A DNA stretch of 64,000 nucleotides, taken from the NCBI RefSeq assembly GCF_028769735.1, contig NC_088178.1:3476001-3540000 (forward strand), read 5' to 3'. Position 1 is the stretch's first letter. Each line of letters starts with the position of its first letter. Positions 49,102 through 59,249 of this stretch are shown here, in pieces. The stretch comes from Zonotrichia leucophrys gambelii (taxonomy: Eukaryota > Chordata > Aves > Passeriformes > Passerellidae). The notes under the pieces are model-generated. The model saw nothing but the letters and a program-made list of their open reading frames with translations, searched no databases and was not told the DNA's origin. A program made the translations under genes and the position numbers.

Positions 49102-52100
49102 CTAGAACAAATAAAAAACACACCACAACAGTAAAGAAACTTCTCACTGTAACTACCACAGAGAATAAAAGGATGCTGCAAATCTCTAACAGGTCAGAAA
49201 TGGGTGAAGGTGCACAACACCCAAGAGTTAGCTCCAAATTCTTGCAGAAATGGCTTTATTAAGAAAATCAACTCCTCTCTTGTCAGCAAGCAGCAAAATT
49301 TCTCAGCAATGCCCCTCTCCTCCAAAATTGGGCCTACACATAAAAAAAAATACCATCACAAAATCTAATCTGCCAGAACATGCATTCTGCATCTGCTGAA
49401 TAAAACAGATTCACTCCAGGCTGTAATACTCAGCTTTCTGCTGAAATACAGAATCATGGCAGTACCTTTGCAAGGGTTAGCTCAGTAAGAACTGTGTGGA
49501 TTATGCAGAGACATGCAAACAATGCCACAGGTAAGCCCAAAGCACAAATGATCTGGCTTACAACTGGTGTGACAACAGGCAATTACAATGGTTATGCCAT
49601 CCAGCACTGCACATTTCAATGGCAGAATATGAGTTTGTAAACCAAAACCATTTCCATATCAACTTTTAATCCACTGCTAGAAGATGGGCTGAAAACAGTT
49701 TGTTCTACTAAACAGAACATCTCTGCTGTACCATCAGACTCCACCTTAACCAAAAAGCAAGCTCTCCACATAGAGTTGGACACTGGGATGCAGCCACAAA
49801 ATGAAAAGCTACAGCAAAGCAGGGAATACCAGTTTTGCTCTTCACAAAACCACTTGCTTCAAGGTAAGAATCTTCTCATTAAGAATCTTCCCAGGCAGCC
49901 AAGCAGGGATCCTTCCCTTCCCCTTCCTTTCAGCAGCACTCTCCTCCCTCCTCACCTGGGAAGGGATGTTCTCCCCACAGACATCAGCATATCCCATATC
50001 CCTGAGGACAGAGTGGAAGTAGACATCCTCCTTGGTGGATGTGTCACACAGGAAGAGGTACAGAACACCATCCACGTATTCATCCACCACGCCCACGAGC
50101 TCCTTGAAGCGACAGAGGTGCTTGAACAGGAGAATTGCAGCACTGGACCACGTACCCTGAAGAGGAAACAGTGTAAAGGCACCATAAGCAGACCAAAATC
50201 CACCACTTGAGACTTGTCCTCGTGGTGGGCACTTGTCAAAAGCCAGCTGAGCTAGCCCAGGCCAGTGACAAATACAGGAAGCAGGCAGACAAGCATGAAA
50301 CTAAACCAAACTATCCAAAGCCTGCAATTCTCATTACCCTGGGAATGCCCTTTCACCCTAAATACCTACTTCCAAACACAGCTCCATGGCATTCACCAGT
50401 GATTTTATCCCAATTGCCTAAAATACAGTTGTTTGTAGGGTTTTCTTTTCTAATTCCTGGAATCACAACATTAAAATCACAACATTTACAAACATTGAAA
50501 GTATTAAAAGTCAGTAAGGTGCTGCTAAGCCTCACCACAAGCAAAACTGTGATTAACCCTCAAAACCCAGTGGAAATAACTTTTTAAAAGCAACATCCTT
50601 AAAAACACACAGAGGCAGCAACTCTGCTCACATGCTTTCCTTCAGAGATTGTATTTCTCAGGCTTCCTGACCAAGAAGTTTTCCATCACAGAAAAATTTT
50701 CTTATGACCTCTGTAACTCTGGCTGTGCTAACTGCATCTAACCAACTCACTTAAAGCTCTGTTACAGAATAAGTTTTTAAAACAGAGGGTTGGAGCTACC
50801 AAGGCTTGGGGAACTACTGGCAGGGAGAGGAAAATGTTTGCTGTGCTGCTTCACAGTAGCCATCTGTTTCTGCAGGAATGTAATCAAGAATGCTCTGATG
50901 GCAAGGAAAGCACTGAAAGGGTGATTGCTTGTAGAGCAGACACCCAGCACACTCTGCTGAATGTCACAGCACTAATTCTGCTGTAAATATCAACAGAACC
51001 TGACTCCCTCCAAATGAAGGAGAAAAAGACAACCTCTACTTGATAACTCCTCTACAGATGGCAAGAAACAAAACTGCATGTGGACACCTACCTCCACAGG
51101 TTTTACCCATGCCAAGGAACACGGGATGGCCTGAGCAGGGAGCTTCAAGTAGTGCCACCTGAAATACAAAGCAAAACCATTAGAGCAAAAGCAGGAATCA
51201 ACCAGCAGAACTTCCTCCTCTTCTGGGTCTTACTACCAGTTTAGGAATGCCAAAGCAATTTCAGAAAACACTCCATTCCCAGAGAATGGGCACAGCAAAA
51301 GCAGCAATAACAACTGGTCCCTAATTCATTCCCTGGCCCAAGCACATTCCCATCAAAATCCCTTGTGGAGACAAAGTTACAAACAGAGAACCATTAATTT
51401 TGAACTAAATAATGCCAACAGCCAGGCATGAGGAGAGGCAAATGAGGGGGAAGACACAAATATGGAAAATATTCAAAAACCATCTCAGCATGGTCCTGGG
51501 CAGCCCCACTGCAGCAGGGAGCTTGGACAGGACGACCTCCAGAAACCTAATCCAAGCTAATCCAATCCAATCCAGCTGTTCTGTGATTCTGCTGCCCATG
51601 GGTAATTCACTTACTTGAGGAATCTCAGCCAAGACTTCTGGACAATCTGGAGGTGTCCATAGTCTGCATAGAACACCTCCACCTCCTGGTCGTTGATCAC
51701 ACGGTGGATGATGACACGGTACCACCACTTGGAGACCATGACACAGCACAGCTGCCCAGGCCTCACTGCAGACTCAGGCATGATGTATTTATCAGAAGCA
51801 ACTTTGTGTGAGTAAACATGTCTGCAAAAGATGACAGTGAGAAATCAGCCTCAGGAGATGAACAAGGACCAAAAGAATTCTGACTTTAAAAAGTCCCCAT
51901 GACATGAATTTCCAGGAGTTGTTTTAATAGACTCTTTATATCTCTGTTCTGCCACACTTAAACTGAAATGGGAATTAAATTGCAACCCCAATCTTTCAAC
52001 ATTTGAACAATACTCTTGGGGTCCAACAAAAAGTTAGTTAATGGGGATTAATGAGAGGCTAAACACAGACATCCTCATCATTACTTTTTTCCCATTACCT

Positions 52101-55100
52101 TGACACATCAGCATTTCTCATGAACCAGGTTCTGCAGCACTGGCCCAGGTGCAGTGTTGGAGGTGGAAGTGAAAGCCTTAACTGAGCACATTAGCAACAG
52201 CTGCTCAGACAAGGCAGGAACCCTCCAAGCTCCTTTCCAGACCCCTTCCAGGCTTACAGAGCTCAGAGCTGCTAGGACACAGACAAACCACAGCCACTGC
52301 TGGTGACCACATTTATTGCCTGCTAGTTAAAAGGATGCACATTTTGAGCAGTGTTTCAGGACAGCATCTCTGTAAGTCAGGAAGCCAGCAGAGACCATCA
52401 CCAATGCTGGGTGCCCTGCTCCCTCAGCACAACCACTGCCACAGCATGCTCCCACCTCATCTCAAACATCAGATCCTGCAGTTTATAGGACGCTTCTGTG
52501 CTGCAGACGTGGATGTAGAACTGGCTGGGAGAGACGATGAACTCCACAATGACTCCCACCAAGCACCTGCTCTTCAGAGGAGGCAAACTGCACAGGCTCC
52601 TGTCCTGAACAGCATCTGGAGGGATTTCTGGGGCCGCTGGAAACTGCTCCAGACCTTGATGCTACAAGGGGATAAGGGGGAGGTGGCACTCAGATGTCTC
52701 ATCAAGCACTGAACACACATAATTGGCCTTTTCATTCATTTAAAAAATAGTTCTGCTTTCCTGGGGACTTGTGAATTACTGAATATCAGAGAATCACAAC
52801 AAACTGGGCAAACTTGGATGAAAACTTCCCCTGTGATAGAAACAATCATTTTCACACTCTTTCTTTCTTCCCTCCAGTGTTAAGAGGGGTGCAACAAAAA
52901 TACCTTGCTCACACTCCTGCAAGGAATAAAGGAGAGGAATTGAAGTCAGGTCACATATTTAGACAAAAGCATTTTTTTGCCTGAAAAGCAAAACAAAATC
53001 AAACCCCAAACCCAACCCACCTCTTTGATGGATTTTACTGAAAAGGTATTGTTTCTATATTCCATGACCATGAAAAAGCACATGACTGAACCAGCAAAAC
53101 CATCTGAAAATGATTCTGAAGTGACAGAAGACATGAATACATCCCACTTTCACACCAGAGCTACTTCTCAAAGACAAAACCAGTCAAAATCTACAATTTC
53201 TATTCTTTTCTCACTTTAGACACATTTGTACAAGTGAGCTCTTTGAACAGCTTTCAATTTTTCATTATTCTAACTGCTGAAAACATTATTTCACTTGAAG
53301 TAGTATGGATGGGAGCCTCAATCCAACATCAGCTACTCTCACTGCCTCAAGAGCTTTCCTTTGTGCCAGCAGACAGCACTTCTCCAATGATTAAAGTCAA
53401 AACCACTTCAATTTTACTTATTGTGAGCACAGTACAAATTACCACTGCATCAAACATCAGGCAAGGTGTGGGCAATTCATATTCCAGCACACTCCCTGTT
53501 GCTTATTTCTAAATTCAGCTGCAAACAATGGGGTTTTGCAATAGTGGCTCTCTTTAATCACTTTGTAAAGGTGCAGATCACAGAATCATAGAATATTCTG
53601 AGTTAGAAGGCACCCACAAGGATCAAAGTCCAGCTCCTGGAGCTGCAATGCACCACCCCAAGAATCCGACCACGTGCCTGAGAGGATTTTCCACATGTTT
53701 CTTGAATTCTGCCTTGGTGCTGTGACCACTTCCCTGGTGTCTCCTTCTGCAGACTGAGTAAAGCCTTCCATTTTTTTGGAGCTAGAAATTTTGACTAAAA
53801 CCTTTGAGTTAAACAGTGAGTTATCATTTTTGAGTCTAGGGGCAACTGAGGGAATTCTGGTCTGAGCAGCAGCATCACCTCTAAAAACCCCTTCCAATTT
53901 CACAGATTTCTCCTTACAAATTTCACAAATTTCCTCTGTGAATGGTGGCATTTTAAGTGTCAATTTTGCTCTGATAAAGCTCTTCAGGTCAGATTGTTAA
54001 GGGCACACATGAGCTTTATATGCTTGCTCACATATTGTGACAACAGATATTTCTTTGAAAGACTTAGGGGATGTGCACTTGAGAAGAAGCTCACAAAATG
54101 CACCAAAGCTATAAAGAGATAAAGCAAGTGTAAAATCAGGCTTTGTAAGAGGTATGGCTTGCAAGAGAGGCTGACTCCTTGCTCCAAGCTGGACTGGCAG
54201 CTGCCAAGAGTGGAGTGGGTGACCCTTCTCCTTCTGCCATGGCAGCAAGAAAAAGCTCCTGGGAGCAGCAGCTCTGTCTCCTTTATCCTCCTTGGAGCTG
54301 AGCAGATGGACTCAGCCCTTGTGCCCCATCTGACCCTGAAAACACTTCCAGGACACCTGGCAGCAGGGCAGGGATCAGGTTGCATCTTTCCCCTCTACCT
54401 TGCAGCATCCTGATGAACAAATGTCCACCGCACACCCAAGCAAACACATTCCAAACTGCTTTCCTCCTCTTGAGAGCTTTTTCAAACCAAAACAGCACAC
54501 TTGTTGTTTCATAGCAATGAGTTGTACAAACATCTTGCAAATCTTGTCTTGACAGGATCTTTAAATGGTCTGCAATACCTAGGAACAAAAATCTGGGGCT
54601 ACCTAGACCATATCCCCTCTTTCATTGCCTTCACACAATCAGACTTGTGGTTTGACCCAGGGAAATTTCCTGTGGACCTCATCACACCAAACTAAAATCT
54701 CTTTAAAGGATCAGAACAGGCTGCCAAAAATCTCACAAGTGCTACACAAAGTCCAACTCCTAGCTCCAGGCTTCCAAGCTCATTAGAACACAAAACACCA
54801 AAGTCAGGAAGAACCCTTGGGATTCTTTCCCTACCTCTAAGCTCCAATTGTACAGCTGGGTATAGCCACAAGACAAGCTTGGCAGAGGAAACAACTCTAA
54901 GCAGGAGGATTTTCCTGAGAAAAAGAAGCCCTAAAGATGCTCAAAAGAAAAAAAAAATAAAGAAGGGACAAACAGATTCTGCCAAAAAGATTTGGCAGTT
55001 CAAAGCCTCTGCACCGCTATTCTCCAGCCCCTTCTAAAACCACACTGCTAAACAAAACAAAATAATGAGAATTTCCTACCAAATAGCAGACTTGAGACTG

Positions 55101-58085
55101 AGGAATCAAAGTCACTGAGGAACATTCCCCAGCTCTGTCAACAGCAGCAGGGGAAATCTCACACAACTGGTGTCACAACAAAGTTATCAAAGTCCAGTTA
55201 CAAGTAACTACATCAAAAGGTATCACCACTCTTGTAAGCCAGCAAGATAACACTTAACTGGCCTGGATGATCTGACAGACCTCAAGATCAGCAGAACACC
55301 AGAAAAAGACTGACTCTGGATGGCACATAAAGCTATCCACCAGGTCACTGTGAGTCTGGCTGCCTCCAGAGACATCTAAAACAAATGTCTGGAAGCAGCC
55401 GTGCCTCAACAATGCAAACTCAACAGAAACAACGAGAGTAAAAAGAGAATCACCCCTGGAAACGGACATGAAAAATCTGCAGATCATTTGTCCAGCCACT
55501 TACCTGTTTGAGGTGATCACCCAAATCTTCTGCTGGTGTTTGCACTGGCTCTGAATCCATCAGAGTTGCTGCCTGGATGCAGCTCTTTGTCTCACAGGTG
55601 GGCTCCAAAGAAGGCACCTCAGCTGCAGATGCTGCTGCAAAGACAATAATTTGGTGTTATTCTTTGTTGGGCTGATACAGTGTTGCAGATTAAGCAGAAA
55701 GGGAAAACATAAAAAATGGAAGTCTGAAAGCATTAGTGTTGTTTTCCTCAATACTTGTAGCATTCACAGTCAACACATTAATGAGGATTCACTGTGTCAG
55801 CAAGTTAAAATAAGAATCCTTCAGAATCCTCTTGTAAGCAAGCTGAAGGTTAAAATCCATTGCTAGAGTAATGTTAAAATATATTTTCCCTGGAAAAGCT
55901 GTGAATTTGGGAGGAACTGTATGTGATTATCCACCCTCTCCCATAAGCTTTATGGGAATGATGAGGGCATCTGCAGTCCTGTCTCTTTCAGGCCAGTGCT
56001 AAACCTTCAGTCTCAAAAAGTGCATGGCAAAAGCTTTAGCAGCCTGCAGAGCAGACATTGAGAAGATCCTTTTTCACCCTCCACCTGGAATGACTGGAAA
56101 TCCCTACACAGACATTCAGCAAGTCCATACTCTGAGTGGGCTAATCAGCCCTCCTTTCACCCCACACCACAAAACAGTGCCAAAAACCTTCCTGGAAATT
56201 CTCTGCTACCAAGACAACTGCTTGGTAATTGTGACAGCTGCTTCTGCAGCACTCAACAGCCCTTCTGTGCCAAAGCCCAGGGGAATCACGACTTCTGCAG
56301 CAACTGGAAATGCAGAAACAGAAACTTGAAATGCAATTGCTTGGCCACAGCACTTGGAAGAGCTGGGGGCTTTCATTTAAACACAGCACCTCACCTTGCA
56401 GCACCTCCTCTTCCTGAGGCTCACCTTGAGGCCCCTTTTCCTCCTGAGCCTCACCTTGAGGCCCCTTTTCCTCCTCAGCTTCACTCCGAGGCATCTCCTC
56501 TTCCTCAGCCTCACTTGGAGGCACCACTTGCTGCTCTATCTTGCTTGCCAAGTACTTCCTCAGGACCAGCAAGGAACCTGCCTTTGTTTGCTCAACAGCA
56601 ATGGAATCAGACATGCTCCTGAGGGCCTCAAACACGGACAGAAATCCGTACTGCCTGTACTGGAACGCCCGGCCAAAGCGTCTGAGGAAAGCCTTGTCCA
56701 AGTCTGCCAGCAGGAGTGGTGAGGAGCTCAGCAGGTCCTGCAGCTCAGCCTTCACCACTGCTGGCAGGACAGGAGTCCCAGCACTCAGGGCATGGAAACT
56801 CTGTGGATTTTTAGAGTACTTAGTGGGAAAAGTAGAATTTGCCTTCGTGGCGGTTTTCTTTGATGTCTTGCGTGTCTTTACTTTCTGGTTGGCAACCAGC
56901 CTGGCAATCCCTTTGGTGGAGTCATCTGCAATGGCTGCAACAGAAAGAAATAAACAGACAACCAGAACAATGAACCATTAAAAGCTCTACACTGGCAAAG
57001 CTCCTCTTCATCCTTTCTTTTCTCCCCTCCACACCCCTTCCAGAAGCACCTGACTCCTTCAAAAGCAATCACACTAAACCATGGCTGATTTCCAGCAACC
57101 TCGCCCTCTGCAGACTGGACTGAACTATTTTTAAAAGCCAGCAACCAGTTTGCACCCTCATCCCTGGAAATTCAGACCAGGCAGGAAGGCAGGTCAAATT
57201 CTTGGATGCAGGATCACAAACAAAAACCAAGCTGCTGAGCGTTTTGCTGGGAAAGCAGAATCACAGTAAACTCTCTCTACAGAGCACACCCTGCTCAAAG
57301 ATCTCCCTGGAGAACAGCCCAGGTCTTTTCCAAGCCTCTAAACAACTTTTTCTTGTGTTACTGTAGCGCTCAAAAAGCCTCCAACAATTTCACCCTTCCC
57401 AATCAACTCCTGGCAATTGCCATTTGTTGTCACAACTCTTCCCCAAAGAAAAAGAAAATGAAAAATGTTCTTTGATACAGGCTAAGTTTCCTGTGGGGTC
57501 AGGTACAGAAACCTTCACAGCTTCTCTCAAGAGGCCCCATCCCTGGTTTTGGCTCCTGCTGTAGCTTGCATTTACAGGAAAAACTGATACTTATCAGTTC
57601 TAGTGTACACATAAGGAAATGTTATGTCAGTTTCTAAACCAAGTGCAGAGTGAAAAAGTGTACAAAAATAACTAGAAGCATGGGTGACTTTTTTAGGAGG
57701 GAAGAACACCAAAGTCTTAAAAGACAGATCAAAATACAAGAAGAAATAGCAAAGACAAAAAATTAACCAGAATCGTATGAGAAACAGATGAACAGATATG
57801 CACATGTGAACCTCGCTTCATTCCAGTATGAGGCTCCAAACAACTCCCCCACCCATTTGGAAACAAAAACTCACCTTTGAGGATTAAAGAACCATTCTTG
57901 GAAGAACAGATCTGGACAACTTCAGGCATTTGTGTCACCAGCTCCAGGGTGGACTTGAATCCCAGGTCATGCAGAGGGAGAGGTTTGCAGACCATGGCCA
58001 TGTACTGCTCCTCCAGCTGCTCCGGCGTCAAGCCCGCCTTGGCAGCGATCAGCATGGCCCTCACCTCCTTCTTCAGCACCTCCAT
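48946..58085 (-). CDS. TDRD5: TDRD5, LOTUS/Tudor germline piRNA-pathway protein (8 coding exons, C-terminally short)
   Basis: Eight exons join in frame (1719 bases) to give 572 residues; human TDRD5 is about 980. LOTUS domain 1 is at about residues 1-70, LOTUS 2 at about 120-195 ([32 protein letters not shown]), then a Glu-rich repeat linker and an extended Tudor domain at about 310-510 ([57 protein letters not shown]). Family knowledge: TDRD5 is a germ-granule (nuage/chromatoid body) protein needed for piRNA biogenesis and spermiogenesis; LOTUS domains bind Vasa-type helicases or G-quadruplex RNA, and Tudor domains bind methylarginine. Two oddities: no third LOTUS domain was found, and a TGA replaces the C-terminal tail. 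It is divergent from NPHS2 and next to FAM163A, as in humans. Confidence 0.92.
49956..50156 (-). CDS. TDRD5: TDRD5 exon 7: end of extended Tudor domain
   Basis: The acceptor is CCTCTTCAG before 50156 and the donor GTGAGG follows 49956; 67 whole codons. It encodes [20 protein letters not shown], then [14 protein letters not shown] and GENIPSQ, very like human TDRD5. Confidence 0.95.
51092..51158 (-). CDS. TDRD5: TDRD5 exon 6: Tudor region
   Basis: The acceptor is TGTATTTCAG before 51158 and the donor GTAGGT follows 51092; 67 bases ending in phase 0. It encodes [20 protein letters not shown], matching the SN-like part of the extended Tudor domain. Confidence 0.93.
51480..51594 (+). mobile_element. 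CR1 LINE 3' fragment in TDRD5 intron
   Basis: GGACAGGACGACCTCCAGAA, then AATCCAATCCAATCCAGC and TTCTGTGATTCTG, fits a sense CR1 tail. It ends about 20 bases from the donor of the Tudor exon. Confidence 0.65.
51615..51821 (-). CDS. TDRD5: TDRD5 exon 5: Tudor domain core
   Basis: The acceptor is TCTTTTGCAG before 51821 and the donor GTAAGT follows 51615; phase 2 in and out. It encodes [28 protein letters not shown] and [15 protein letters not shown]. The aromatic residues of the canonical Tudor cage region are present (YADYG where human has YPDFG). Confidence 0.95.
52456..52661 (-). CDS. TDRD5: TDRD5 exon 4: start of extended Tudor domain
   Basis: The acceptor is CCCCTTGTAG before 52661 and the donor GTGGGA follows 52456. 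It encodes PEIPPDAV and [19 protein letters not shown], then [11 protein letters not shown], aligning well with the human segment that opens the Tudor domain. Confidence 0.93.
53578..53780 (-). mobile_element. CR1 LINE 3' fragment in TDRD5 intron
   Basis: CACAGAATCATAGAATATTC, then GTTAGAAGGCACCCACAAGG and ACCACTTCCCTGGTG, is an antisense CR1 tail. Confidence 0.75.
55504..55634 (-). CDS. TDRD5: TDRD5 exon 3: linker
   Basis: The acceptor is GTCTTTGCAG before 55634 and a perfect donor GTAAGT follows 55504; phase 1 to phase 0. It encodes an acidic linker ending EDLGDHLKQ, where the human protein is about to enter its third LOTUS domain. Support is splice sites, phase and position more than similarity. 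Confidence 0.75.
56395..56934 (-). CDS. TDRD5: TDRD5 exon 2: LOTUS domain 2 and Glu-rich repeat linker
   Basis: The acceptor is CTGTTGCAG before 56934 and the donor GTGAGG follows 56395; 540 bases, phase 1 in and out. It starts [18 protein letters not shown], as human TDRD5 does, carries LOTUS 2, then ends in a short imperfect repeat rich in EEEKGPQGE units that human TDRD5 lacks. Confidence 0.94.
56399..56525 (-). repeat. Short tandem repeat inside the TDRD5 coding sequence
   Basis: About four imperfect 30-base units (plus-strand motif CACCTTGAGGCCCCTTTTCC) encode [13 protein letters not shown] repeats. Two central units are nearly identical. Confidence 0.8.
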
Positions 58086-58116
58086 CAGCTGTGCCTGCTG
58101 CTTCGACGCCTCCGTA
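57875..58116 (-). CDS. TDRD5: TDRD5 first coding exon: LOTUS domain 1
   Basis: On the minus strand the acceptor is CCCCTTTAG before 58116 and the donor GTGAGT follows 57875. The ATG at 58085-58083 starts [20 protein letters not shown], then [12 protein letters not shown], a clear OST-HTH fold signature. Human TDRD5 begins about eight residues earlier, and the frame is open upstream through the acceptor, so a start in an upstream exon remains possible. Confidence 0.92.
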
Positions 58117-58439
58117 CTAAAGGGGAACACAAGCAAGAGATGACAACTTGTACCACAGCTGCTCGTAATCACATAGAATTTTAGCTTTTCCCACTTAGTC
58201 CCTGAAAGTTGGCAGCAGGTTCACGAACAACTCCTGAATTCACCTGCCAGCACCCCTGGAGTTTAATGCACCCTTAACCCACTGCCAGCACAGACACCCG
58301 GCACGTCCACAATGCTGCCCGAGGACACCCCACCCACAGCCAGTGCTCCTCGCAGGAACCCCTGTGACCCCCAGCGCGGGGATTCGCCCCTCAGGGCCTC
58401 TGTCCCCACAGACATCCCCGCTCCCCTCAGCCCATGCCG

Positions 58440-58620
58440 GCACCCCCGTGCCCACACGCACGGCGCCATCGCTGCGGCCTGCCCGTGCGCCTGCGCGGCG
58501 CCTTTCCCGCCTTTGGGGAGCGAGGGCGGGGCGGGGCCGCTCCTCGCCCCCTCACGCCGGCCGGGGCCGCCATTGCTGCGCCGCTGAGGGGGAGCGGCCG
58601 GCACCGCCCTCGGCGCTGAG
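58440..58620 (-). promoter_or_regulatory. TDRD5: CpG island, TDRD5 promoter
   Basis: This dense CpG stretch lies just upstream of the first recognised TDRD5 coding exon. TGCGCCTGCGC at 58486-58496 is one mismatch from an NRF1 palindrome; NRF1-like and A-MYB control is known for several piRNA genes, but control here is inference. An ATG in strong context lies just downstream on the minus strand (about 58470), but its frame is not connected to TDRD5 by a visible splice. Confidence 0.6.
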
Positions 58621-58663
58621 GTGGGATGGGCTTTCCGAGGCAGGGGAAAGCCCATCCCACCTC
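58618..58663. repeat. Perfect 19-base inverted repeat with 8-base loop
   Basis: The left arm 58618-58636 (GAGGTGGGATGGGCTTTCC) is the exact reverse complement of the right arm 58645-58663; the loop is GAGGCAGG. It borders the TDRD5 CpG island. Confidence 0.95.
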
Positions 58664-58794
58664 GGCCGGTGGAAGTTGCTCCTGTCTTCTTCAAAAAGAA
58701 AAAAAAAAAACCCAAAAAGAGAAAACCAAATTATTGGAGAAGATCTCTGAGATGATCGTGTTCGACCCAACACCACGACGTCAGCCAGACCGGA

Positions 58795-59240
58795 GCACCG
58801 AGTGTTATGTCCAGTCTTTCCTTAAACACCTTCAGGTGATGTCCCCACAACCCTGGGCAGCTGGGCAGCCTGTTGCAATGTCTAACTACTCCTTGCTGTG
58901 AAGAAATTGCACCGAGTGTTATGTCCAGTCTTTCCTTAAACACCTTCAGCCCGCTCCATTGTCTAACCACTCCTTGACGTGAAGAAAATTCTCCCTAGTT
59001 CAACTCAAACCTCTCCAGGTGCAGCTGGAGACTGTGTCCCCTTGTCCTATCTCTGATGGCCTGACCTGGCTACACCCTGCCGTGATTGTGGTTGTAGAGG
59101 GTGGTAAGGTCTCCCCTGAGCCTCCTTTTCTCCAGACTGAGCTCCCCACAGCTCCCTCAGCTACCTCTCATCAGACTTGTGCTCCAGACCCTTCCCCACC
59201 TCCACTGCCCTTCTCTGGCCTTGCTCCAGAACCTCCATGT
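58795..59240 (-). mobile_element. CR1 LINE fragment upstream of TDRD5
   Basis: Antisense CR1: TCTAACCACTCCTTGACGTG, GAAGAAAATTCTCCCTAG, CTGTGTCCCCTTGTCCTATC, TCTCCAGACTGAGCTCCCC. It carries an internal duplication of 41 bases (58795-58835 and 58909-58949). Confidence 0.75.
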
Positions 59241-59249
59241 CCTACTGTT

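Noticed and set aside
54283..54588. Minus-strand 101-codon frame in the TDRD5 intron as the missing LOTUS domain
   Set aside because: No OST-HTH pattern and no acceptor; composition not like TDRD5.
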